The notes beneath the pieces were generated by a model. It was not told where the DNA came from and did no database searches. It was given only the letters and a program-made list of their open reading frames with translations. Source: DASUMF01 sp040510575 (GTDB lineage: Bacteria > Actinomycetota > Acidimicrobiia > IMCC26256 > DASPTH01). From it: a stretch of DNA of 29,491 bases. Both the position numbers and the translations under genes were made by a program. Numbering within the stretch: the stretch's first letter is position 1; every line of letters starts with the position of its first letter. Below, in pieces: positions 13,998-20,308 of the stretch. The stretch is taken from contig JBEVIU010000125.1 of the NCBI GenBank assembly GCA_040510575.1, forward strand, positions 1 to 29,491. The letters are read 5' to 3'.

Positions 13998-15644
13998 GTG
14001 ACGAGCACGACGACCTCGGGCGAGCAGACCATGGGCACGGCCGCCAAGGCCGTCCTGGTCACCCTCACTGCGGCGCAGTTCGTGATGATCCTCGACGCGT
14101 CGGTGATGAACGTGTCGATCGCAACGGTGGCGAAGGACCTGGGCACGACGGTGACCGGGATCCAGACCGCGATCACCATGTACACGCTCGTGATGGCTTC
14201 GTTGATGATCACCGGCGGCCGGATGGGCGCCATCCTCGGGCGCAAGCGTGCGTTCACGATCGGCTGCGTGATCTATGCCGCCGGCTCCTTGACCACCGCG
14301 CTCTCGCCCAATCTCGGCGTGCTGATGTTCGGCTGGTCGGTCCTCGAGGGCGTCGGCGCCGCGCTCGTGATGCCGGCGATCGTGGCGCTGGTGGCGTCGA
14401 ACTTCGTGAAGTCCGAACGGCCCAAGGCCTACGGCATCGTGACCGCCGGCGGCGCGATCGCAGTGGCCGTCGGCCCGCTGATCGGCGGGCTGTTCACCAC
14501 GTACTGGTCGTGGCGGTACGTGTTCGTGAGCGAGGTGCTCATCATCGGCGTGGTGCTCCTCCTCAACCGGCGCACCGCCGACACACCCAAGGAGGAGGGT
14601 GCGCGCCTCGACCTGGTGGGCACCGCGCTCTCCGCGCTCGGGCTCGGGCTGCTCGTCTACGGCGTCCTCCGGGCGGGAACCTGGGGCTTCGTGCTGCCCA
14701 AACCCGACGCGCCGAGGTGGTTCGGGTTGTCGCCGGTGATCTGGCTGCTCCTCGGTGGCGGCGTCGTGCTGCTCGGCTTCCTCGAGTGGGAGAAGCACCG
14801 CCGCGACACTGGTCAGGCGGCGCTCCTCGACCCTGCCATCCTGCGCGTCAAGCTGTTGCGGACTGGGCTCGTCTCCTTCTTCTTCCAGTACTTGTTGCAG
14901 GCCGGCCTGTTCTTCGCGGTGCCGCTGTTCCTGTCGATCGCCCTCGGGCTCTCGGCGATCGACACCGGTGTGCGGCTCCTCCCGCTGTCGATCACCCTCG
15001 TCATCGCGGCGGTGGGGATCCCCAAGCTCTTCCCGAAGGCGTCGCCACGTCTCGTCTGCCAGATCGGGTTCGTCGCGCTCTTCCTCGGTCTCGTCGTCTT
15101 CGTGCTGGGGCTCGACGAAGGCGCCGGCGCCGAGATCACGACGTGGCCGATGCTCCTCGCCGGGCTCGGGATCGGCGCGCTCGCGTCGCAACTCGGCGCG
15201 GTGACGGTGTCGTCCTTGCCCGACGAGTTGAGCGGCGAGGTCGGCGGGCTGCAGAACACGTTCTCGAACCTCGGCATCTCGATCGGGACCGCGCTCGCGG
15301 GCGCAGTGCTGATGTCGGCGCTCACCGCGTCCTTCTTCGGAGGGCTCGCGACGAACCCTGCGGTCCCCGATGACTTGTCGTCGAAGGCCCAGGTCGAGCT
15401 CACGAGCGGCGTGCCGTTCATCTCCGACGCCGACCTCGAGGCCGCGCTCGACGACGCGGGCGTCAAGGACGCCACCGCGACGGCCGTCGTCGACGAGAAC
15501 GCGGAAGCTCGCCTCGACGCGCTCCGAGCCTCCCTGTCGGTGCTCGCGGTGCTGGCACTGGTCGCGCTGTTCTTCAGCCGCGGCATCCCCACCACGCCCG
15601 TCGGCGCCGAGCCGACCCAGCCGGAACACACCGTCGCCGTCTAG
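13998..15644 (+). CDS. MFS transporter, DHA2 (14-TM drug:H+ antiporter) family
   Basis: 548 residues with the DHA2/EmrB-QacA layout: 14 predicted helices, beginning VTLTAAQFVMILDASVMNVSI (helix 1 with the family LDxxxxNVA-like motif), then GRMGAILGRKRAF (motif A) and GPLIGGLFTTYWSWRYVF (motif C and the WRW-like loop). A soluble loop before the last helix (about residues 440-505) is Ala/Asp/Glu-rich. These pumps export cationic drugs, antibiotics or metabolites using the proton gradient. GTG at 13998 is chosen because a GGGAGGGGA ribosome-binding region precedes it; upstream codons in frame have no such signal. No dedicated regulator gene is adjacent. A GNAT gene follows after 22 bp, probably in one transcript. 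Confidence 0.95.
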   Translation: MTSTTTSGEQTMGTAAKAVLVTLTAAQFVMILDASVMNVSIATVAKDLGTTVTGIQTAITMYTLVMASLMITGGRMGAILGRKRAFTIGCVIYAAGSLTTALSPNLGVLMFGWSVLEGVGAALVMPAIVALVASNFVKSERPKAYGIVTAGGAIAVAVGPLIGGLFTTYWSWRYVFVSEVLIIGVVLLLNRRTADTPKEEGARLDLVGTALSALGLGLLVYGVLRAGTWGFVLPKPDAPRWFGLSPVIWLLLGGGVVLLGFLEWEKHRRDTGQAALLDPAILRVKLLRTGLVSFFFQYLLQAGLFFAVPLFLSIALGLSAIDTGVRLLPLSITLVIAAVGIPKLFPKASPRLVCQIGFVALFLGLVVFVLGLDEGAGAEITTWPMLLAGLGIGALASQLGAVTVSSLPDELSGEVGGLQNTFSNLGISIGTALAGAVLMSALTASFFGGLATNPAVPDDLSSKAQVELTSGVPFISDADLEAALDDAGVKDATATAVVDENAEARLDALRASLSVLAVLALVALFFSRGIPTTPVGAEPTQPEHTVAV

Positions 15645-15666
15645 TCAGCTCCGCGAGGATGACGAC

Positions 15667-16407
15667 GTGACCGGCGACCCGTCTCTGCTCGACAACGCGG
15701 TCTGGCACGCGCTGACGACCGAGCAGGCGTCCGTCGCTGAAGGCGACGGACGAGCGCGGCGGTTCCCCTCCGACGTCTCCGTGTTCGGCGCGGTCGACAC
15801 GTTCGATGACGCGTCGTGGACCGACCTGGCAGTGCTCACGCGACGCGCCGGGCAGGTCACGCTGTTCCGCGACGCGATCCCTCTCGCTCCTCCCGGATGG
15901 GAAGTGTCCCTCGAGGGAATCGGGCACCAGATGGTGCTCGAAGTGCTCCGCGCCGCACCGGTACCGCCGGTACGTCGACTCACTGCGGACGACGTCCCGC
16001 GCATGCTCGATCTTGTCGCTCGCACGCGCCCTGGCCCGTTCGCGACCCGCACGATCGAGCTCGGGAGCTACTTCGGGGTGTTCGACGGCGACGAGCTCGT
16101 CGCGATGGCCGGCGAACGGCTTCGGCTGCCTGGATACACCGAGATCAGCGCCGTCTGCACGACCCCGAGCGCACGCGGACGCGGCCTGGCCGCGGGGGTG
16201 AGCACCCACGTCGCGGCAGGGATCCTCGCCCGCGGCGACACTCCCTTCTTGCACCACGCGCTCGAGAACGACGGCGCGCGCCGCGTGTACGAGGGTCTCG
16301 GCTTCGTGTTCCGACGCCGCGTCGTGTTCCGGACCTTGCATCCACCTGTGGGAGGCGCGCTGATTTCGCCACCTGCGACGACCGCCACGAACGACCCCGA
16401 CGAGTAG
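15667..16407 (+). CDS. GNAT family N-acetyltransferase (FR47-like)
   Basis: 246 residues from GTG at 15667, preceded by GAGG eight bases upstream. The C-terminal half (about 100-225) is a GNAT fold: VRRLTADDVPRMLDLV, YFGVFDGDELVAMAGERLR, EISAVCTTPSARGRGLAAGV with the acetyl-CoA pyrophosphate loop RGRGLA (170-175), and HHALENDGARRVYEGLGFVFRR, the typical final motif of the FR47-like group. The N-terminal 95 residues form a weakly conserved GNAT-like half. Substrate unknown; placement after a drug exporter is compatible with a detoxification role, but that is only context. Confidence 0.9.
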   Translation: MTGDPSLLDNAVWHALTTEQASVAEGDGRARRFPSDVSVFGAVDTFDDASWTDLAVLTRRAGQVTLFRDAIPLAPPGWEVSLEGIGHQMVLEVLRAAPVPPVRRLTADDVPRMLDLVARTRPGPFATRTIELGSYFGVFDGDELVAMAGERLRLPGYTEISAVCTTPSARGRGLAAGVSTHVAAGILARGDTPFLHHALENDGARRVYEGLGFVFRRRVVFRTLHPPVGGALISPPATTATNDPDE

Positions 16408-16501
16408 CGTGGCGATGCCGCGCCGACGCGGGCACGTCCCGACGTCACTGCTCGAGTCCCCGGTGGTGAACGCCCACACATCGAGGCCGGAGGCTTCTCA
16501 G

Positions 16502-17584
16502 TTGACCTTTGACGACGAACGCATCGCGCTGTTCCTCGACTACGAGAACCTCGCCATCGGCGCCCGCGAAGCACTCGGGCGGCCGAACTTCGACTTTCTG
16601 CCCATCGCCGACGCACTCGCGGAGCGTGGACGCGTCGTGGTACGCCGGGCCTATGCCGACTGGTCGAACTTCGAAGAAGACCGTCGGATGCTCACGCGCC
16701 ACCAGATCGAGCTCATCGAGATCCCGCAACGCATGGGTGCGGTGCGCAAGAACGCAGCCGACATCAAGATGGCCGTCGACGCGGTCGAGCTCTCGTTCGA
16801 GCGCGACTACATCACCACGTTCGTGCTCGGCACCGGCGACAGCGACTTCACGCCGCTCGTGCACAAGCTGCGGGAGCTCAACAAGCGAGTCATCGGCGTC
16901 GGCGTCGAAGCGTCGACATCAGCGCTGCTCCCGCCGGCGTGCGACGAGTTTCTGTTCTACGAGCGGCTCGAGGGCGTCGAGCCCGGCGTGCGTCGCACCA
17001 CCGCACGCCGTGGGTCACGCCGCCCGAGCACGCCGACCGAGCCCACGGAACCCACGGCCGTGGAAGCCGCCACCCCACGAGTCGACAGTGCCGACCTCGG
17101 CGTCGCAGTGACGCAGACGCTCGCCGGACTCGAGCGAAGCAGCAACGGCCCCGTGCTCGCGTCGATGCTCAAGCGCACCATGTTGCGCAAGGACCCGACG
17201 TTCAACGAGGCCGACTACGGCTTCCGCGGGTTCGGTGAGCTGCTGCGTCACCTCGCGAGCACCGGCGTCGTCGACCTCGCGTCAGGGAGTGCGAACGGCG
17301 ACCCCGAGGTGACGTTCCCGGAGCACACGCACGACGAGGACGCCGCCTTCTCGTTGCTCGTCGACACCGTCAAGCGCCTCGCGAGCACCAAGGCCGGGCC
17401 GCCGCATCTCTCCGGCCTCAAGTCGCAGTTGCGCAAAGTCGACCCCGACTTCACCGAGAAGAAGTTCGGCTACGGGGGGTTTCTCCAGTTCGCGAAGGCG
17501 GCCCGCACGAAAGGCCTGATCGAGATGGACTTCGACATCGCGGCCGAGGACTACGTGCTGCGGGTGCCCGCCGATCCGGCCTGA
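16502..17584 (+). CDS. NYN (PIN-like nuclease) domain protein with two LOTUS/OST-HTH domains
   Basis: 360 residues from a TTG start. NYN domain, residues 7-155: FLDYENLAIG (Asp13, Asn16), NAADIKMAVDAVEL (Asp88) and GTGDSDFTPLVHKL (Asp113, Asp115) supply the acidic metal-site residues of NYN/PIN RNases. A flexible Arg/Pro/Thr linker (about 163-195) leads to two winged-helix LOTUS (OST-HTH) repeats, about 198-260 and 282-350. Each has the pattern LxxxLKR...DPxFxExxYGFxGFxxLL (for example SMLKRTMLRKDPTFNEADYG). This is the architecture of bacterial relatives of MARF1/limkain; the predicted role is RNA-guided or structured-RNA cleavage or decay. TTG at 16502 is preferred because GGAGG (16489-16493) lies eight bases upstream and homology begins right after. 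GTG 16409 and GTG 16463 are alternatives without such a site. Its 3' end overlaps the convergent gene by 34 bases. Confidence 0.92.
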   Translation: MTFDDERIALFLDYENLAIGAREALGRPNFDFLPIADALAERGRVVVRRAYADWSNFEEDRRMLTRHQIELIEIPQRMGAVRKNAADIKMAVDAVELSFERDYITTFVLGTGDSDFTPLVHKLRELNKRVIGVGVEASTSALLPPACDEFLFYERLEGVEPGVRRTTARRGSRRPSTPTEPTEPTAVEAATPRVDSADLGVAVTQTLAGLERSSNGPVLASMLKRTMLRKDPTFNEADYGFRGFGELLRHLASTGVVDLASGSANGDPEVTFPEHTHDEDAAFSLLVDTVKRLASTKAGPPHLSGLKSQLRKVDPDFTEKKFGYGGFLQFAKAARTKGLIEMDFDIAAEDYVLRVPADPA

Positions 17585-18132
17585 GTCCGAGTCAGAACCT
17601 GAGCCGAGGTTCGATCGCGTCGGCGGCGCCCCCACGCGGTGAGCCCTTTCGGCTTGAACACCGAGAGAACGGTGGCGACCGCGAGCACCACCACGTGGGC
17701 GACCGCACCGTGAGCGAGCGGTGTCGATGCGCTGCCGTCGACGGCCGCTGAGTGTGCGAATCGAGCGAGCAACACCGCGTCGGTGACGATCACGGCCACC
17801 GAGATCACGATCTTTGCCACGACCCACCAGTGTCGAATGAACCCGTACTTCGTGCCAAGGCTCAGGATCGCGCCGGTCACGACCGCCGCGACGCCGAGCG
17901 GGATCGACAACCACGGGAACATCTCGAGCGTCCGGTACATCGAGTGTTCGAACTCGCCGTCACGCGTCGTGTCGGCGACGATCGCCACGAACGCGACCAT
18001 GGCCGCGACCCCGAACCACCCCACCGAGGTGAGCACGTGGGCAGTGAGCGCGACCTTGTGCGCGCGCCGGCGCAATCGGAACCGCGGTTCCGGACGTCGG
18101 GTCGGGACCGGTCGGTCGAGCACGGCACTCAT
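17551..18132 (-). CDS. Small four-helix membrane protein (possibly DUF2269-like)
   Basis: 193 residues. A basic, Arg/Pro-rich N-terminus (residues 1-27) precedes four membrane helices at about 30-53, 72-92, 102-124 and 140-159. Conserved-looking polar residues are near helix ends (His32 in TAHVLTSVGWFG, LEMFPWLSIPLG, YGFIRHWWVVAKI). The tail is Arg-rich. The pattern HWWVxAK in helix 3 recalls DUF2269/CopD-like small membrane proteins, but I cannot name the family with certainty. Its ATG overlaps the TGA of the MarR gene (ATGA), so the two are translationally coupled and it is a likely target or partner of that regulator. The last 34 bases overlap the end of the convergent NYN-LOTUS gene. Confidence 0.85.
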   Translation of the reverse strand: MSAVLDRPVPTRRPEPRFRLRRRAHKVALTAHVLTSVGWFGVAAMVAFVAIVADTTRDGEFEHSMYRTLEMFPWLSIPLGVAAVVTGAILSLGTKYGFIRHWWVVAKIVISVAVIVTDAVLLARFAHSAAVDGSASTPLAHGAVAHVVVLAVATVLSVFKPKGLTAWGRRRRDRTSAQVLTRTQAGSAGTRST

Positions 18133-18572
18133 GCCGGCAGCCGCTCGTGCTCGACATTGGCCCGAACGCGTTCGAGTGTCGCGGCGAGGCGCTTCACGTC
18201 GTCGGCATCGAGCCCGGTTCGGAGTTGCTGGTCGAACGTGACGACCACTCGACGTAGGCGGGCGAACAGGGCTTCGCCCTCGACGGTGAGCTCGACGCGC
18301 TGCACGCGCCGGTTCTCCGGGTCACGATGGCGCTCGACGAGATTGGCCGCCTCCATCCGGGCGAGGTGGTGCGTGAGCGTCGGGCCTTCGATGCCGACCG
18401 CGGCCGCGAGGCTGCGCTGTGCGCCGTGACGCCGACCCATCAGGGACGCGAGCACCGACCACACGGGCAATGATCCGCCCTCCGCGGCCAGCGCGTCGTC
18501 GAGGGCGCGGCCAAGCACGCGTGCCGTGCGAGTGAGCTGGAGGCCGATCGGTTCGATGGGAGGCGGTGGCAT
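18129..18572 (-). CDS. MarR family transcriptional regulator
   Basis: 147 residues, winged helix-turn-helix: helices around LPVWSVLASLMGRRHGAQRSLAAAVGIEGPTLTHHLARMEAANLVERH, then the wing with DPENRRVQRVELTVEGEALF, and C-terminal dimerisation helices. The ATG at 18570-18572 is chosen because it sits seven bases after the -10 box of a near-consensus promoter, so the transcript would be leaderless. A longer reading would start inside the promoter's own -35 TTGACA. A 21-bp inverted repeat fills the promoter spacer and is the obvious autoregulatory operator. It is followed with a 4-base overlap by the small membrane protein gene. The ligand is unknown; it may also control the divergent catabolic operon. 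Confidence 0.93.
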   Translation of the reverse strand: MPPPPIEPIGLQLTRTARVLGRALDDALAAEGGSLPVWSVLASLMGRRHGAQRSLAAAVGIEGPTLTHHLARMEAANLVERHRDPENRRVQRVELTVEGEALFARLRRVVVTFDQQLRTGLDADDVKRLAATLERVRANVEHERLPA

Positions 18573-18579
18573 GGCGCGA

Positions 18580-18608
18580 AGCATAGACGTCGAACGATTC
18601 GATGTCAA
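18580..18608 (-). promoter_or_regulatory. Near-consensus sigma-70-type promoter of the marR operon (leaderless)
   Basis: On the minus strand: TTGACA (18603-18608), a 17-base spacer, and TATGCT (18580-18585), then seven bases to the ATG at 18570-18572. This is the best-formed promoter in the window. Confidence 0.8.
18586..18606. promoter_or_regulatory. Inverted-repeat operator candidate in the marR promoter
   Basis: Two nine-base arms, GACATCGAA and TTCGACGTC on the minus strand, flank TCG and match at eight of nine positions (inner TCGAA/TTCGA perfect). The site covers the end of the -35 box and the whole spacer, so bound MarR would block RNA polymerase. Confidence 0.6.
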
Positions 18609-18630
18609 TGTATCCGAGGAAGCCGTCGTT

Positions 18631-18659
18631 TTGACGACGTGAACGAGCGTTCGTAGGGT
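18631..18659 (+). promoter_or_regulatory. Promoter of the thiolase-DUF35-Anbu-ACAD operon
   Basis: TTGACG (18631-18636), 17-base spacer, TAGGGT (18654-18659). Transcription would begin about 18666, exactly at the ATG of a seven-codon leader ORF. The spacer contains a perfect palindrome GAACGAGCGTTC (18641-18652), a good candidate operator of TetR or MarR type. Confidence 0.65.
18641..18652. promoter_or_regulatory. Palindromic operator candidate GAACG-AG-CGTTC
   Basis: Five-base arms around two bases, inside the 17-bp promoter spacer of the plus-strand operon. The shape is like operators of TetR-family lipid-catabolism repressors; the cognate regulator may not be in the window, or the adjacent MarR could bind. 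Confidence 0.45.
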
Positions 18660-18665
18660 CGACGC

Positions 18666-18689
18666 ATGTCCGAAGCAGACGCTCGATGA
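18666..18689 (+). CDS. Seven-codon leaderless leader ORF (MSEADAR)
   Basis: ATG at 18666 is six bases after the TAGGGT box, so it would be the first codon of the mRNA. The frame reads MSEADAR and stops at TGA 18687-18689. That TGA overlaps the ATG of the thiolase-fold gene (ATGA at 18686-18689). The thiolase gene has no convincing Shine-Dalgarno of its own, so its translation probably depends on ribosomes terminating on this mini-ORF. The sequence has no run of one amino acid typical of attenuation peptides. Confidence 0.5.
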   Translation: MSEADAR

Positions 18690-19858
18690 CCGGCGGGAAT
18701 TGGCTGCGCGACAAGGCGGCGTTCGTGGGGTTCGGCCACACCCGCTACGGACGACGGGGTGAGCTGGGCGACAACGGGCCGGTGCCGCTGGTGATCGAAG
18801 CGGTCGAGAAGGCCGCCGAGGACGCCGGCATCAGCCCGGCCGACATCGACGGGTACAGCTCGTACTCCAACGACAGCGTCGACGCCGGGACCCTGGCCTC
18901 GGCGTTCGGCTCCCCCGACCTGCGGTTCACCGCCATGGGCTGGGGCGGCGGCGGGGGCGCCATGGGCGGCGCGTACATGTACGCGGCGATGGCCGTCGCC
19001 ACCGGCCAGGCCAACTACGTGGCCATCACCCGGGGTGTCGTGCAGGGCGGGCAGTTCGGGAACCGATTCGGTGGCATGGGCCGCACTGATGCGCCCCGCT
19101 TCCCCGGCCTGCAGACACCGGGCCAGAGCTTCGCGCTGGCGGCCCGTCGCCACATGCACGTCTACGGCACCACGATCGACCACTTCGGCGAGATCGCGAT
19201 CAACGCGCGGCGCAACGCTGCCAACAATCCCGACGCGCGCTTCCGCGAAGAGATCACGATGGAGGACCACCACGAGTCGCGCATGATCTGCGATCCGCTC
19301 CGGCTTCTCGACCACTGCATGGAGTCCGACTCCGGCAGCTGCGTCATTCTCACCTCGGCCGAGCGGGCCAAGGACCTCAAGCAGCCGCCGGTGCATCTCG
19401 CCGGCGTGGCGATGGGCGCGCCGTATCGCTGGGGCGCGGGCATGTTCGGCGGCAACAACATGTCCGAGGAAGACTTCATGTCGGCCGGGCAACGCACCAT
19501 CGCCGACGACCTGTACGCGAACGCCGGGATGGGCCCTGACGACATCGACGTGGCCCTGATCTACGACCACTTCACCCCGATGGTGCTGATGGGGCTCGAA
19601 GACTTCCAGCTCTGCCCCAAGGGCGAGTCGGGACCGTTCGTTGCCGACGGCAACATCCGGCGCGAAGGCTCGATTCCAGTGAACACCCACGGCGGCAACC
19701 TCGCCGAGGTCTACAACCACGGCATGAGCCACGTGTATGAAGGCATGCGCCAGCTGCGCGGCACGTCGACGAACCAGATCGACGGTGCCGAGGTCGCGCT
19801 CGTGGTCGCCGGCTCCAGCCCCACACCCTCGAGCGCGCTGCTCCTCCGGAAAGGATGA
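18686..19858 (+). CDS. Thiolase-fold protein without nucleophilic Cys (lipid-transfer-protein / retroaldolase-like)
   Basis: 390 residues, thiolase superfamily, SCP2/Ltp type. The loop that carries the acyl-accepting Cys in thiolases reads WGGGGGAMGGAY (86-97), with no Cys. HGG (335-337) and YDHFTP (293-298) are kept. This pattern matches the Ltp2 group, which with a DUF35 partner cleaves beta-hydroxyacyl-CoA thioesters by retro-aldol reaction in steroid side-chain breakdown. Tyr247, Tyr293 and Tyr343 (EVYNHG) are candidate catalytic tyrosines, though I cannot align them exactly. A DUF35 gene follows with an ATGA overlap and an acyl-CoA dehydrogenase is in the same operon, which fits. It could alternatively act on isoprenoid or other branched acyl-CoAs. 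Confidence 0.88.
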   Translation: MTGGNWLRDKAAFVGFGHTRYGRRGELGDNGPVPLVIEAVEKAAEDAGISPADIDGYSSYSNDSVDAGTLASAFGSPDLRFTAMGWGGGGGAMGGAYMYAAMAVATGQANYVAITRGVVQGGQFGNRFGGMGRTDAPRFPGLQTPGQSFALAARRHMHVYGTTIDHFGEIAINARRNAANNPDARFREEITMEDHHESRMICDPLRLLDHCMESDSGSCVILTSAERAKDLKQPPVHLAGVAMGAPYRWGAGMFGGNNMSEEDFMSAGQRTIADDLYANAGMGPDDIDVALIYDHFTPMVLMGLEDFQLCPKGESGPFVADGNIRREGSIPVNTHGGNLAEVYNHGMSHVYEGMRQLRGTSTNQIDGAEVALVVAGSSPTPSSALLLRKG

Positions 19859-19860
19859 TG

Positions 19861-20280
19861 ATGGCCGACGAACGGGTGCAGCTCCCCCAGCCGGGGTGGA
19901 GCCCGCTCACCGAGGGCTACTGGAGAGCCGCCCACGATGGCCGCCTCGTCGTGCAGCGCTGTTCGAGCTGCGGCACCCACCGCTGGCCGCCGTCGTACGC
20001 GTGCTACCACTGCCGTTCCACGGAATGGACCTGGGACGACGTCCCCGGGACCGGCACCGTGTTCAGCTACACGTGGGCCGACACGCGCGCCGTCGCCGAC
20101 TCGCCGTTGTACAACATCGCCGTGGTGGAGCTCGACGGCACGCAGGGCGAACCCGTACGAGTTCTGTCGCGCGTGCTCGACGTCGACAAGGAGCAGCTCC
20201 GGTGCGATCTCCCGGTGAGCGTCACGTTCGAGCCGTTCGACGACGAGGTCGCGGTGCCGATGTTCAAGCTGCGCGATTGA
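19861..20280 (+). CDS. DUF35 protein: zinc ribbon plus OB-fold, partner of the thiolase-fold protein
   Basis: 139 residues. The N-terminal helix (PLTEGYWRAAHDGRLVVQRC) leads to a rubredoxin-like zinc ribbon with Cys34, Cys37, Cys48 and Cys51 (CSSCG and CYHC), followed by an OB-fold (about 60-139) with GTGTVFSYTW. DUF35 (OB_aCoA_assoc) proteins pair with Cys-less thiolase-fold enzymes such as Ltp2 and bind the CoA ester. Three ATGs stand in a row (19855, 19858, 19861). GGAAAGG (19848-19854) gives the best spacing to the third, chosen here; use of 19855 would add two Met and overlap the previous stop. Tight coupling to the upstream gene supports a heteromeric complex. Confidence 0.92.
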   Translation: MADERVQLPQPGWSPLTEGYWRAAHDGRLVVQRCSSCGTHRWPPSYACYHCRSTEWTWDDVPGTGTVFSYTWADTRAVADSPLYNIAVVELDGTQGEPVRVLSRVLDVDKEQLRCDLPVSVTFEPFDDEVAVPMFKLRD

Positions 20281-20308
20281 CTCACGGACCGTCGGGTTCG
20301 TGGCACCG

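Noticed and set aside
13896..15629. A 577-codon minus-strand frame opposite the MFS transporter, rich in Arg, Glu, His and Gln
   Set aside because: Mirror image of a 14-helix membrane protein gene; no homology and no start signal.
18573..18608. Longer MarR starting at 18608
   Set aside because: That TTG is part of the -35 TTGACA of the promoter; the ATG at 18570-18572 fits the -10 position.
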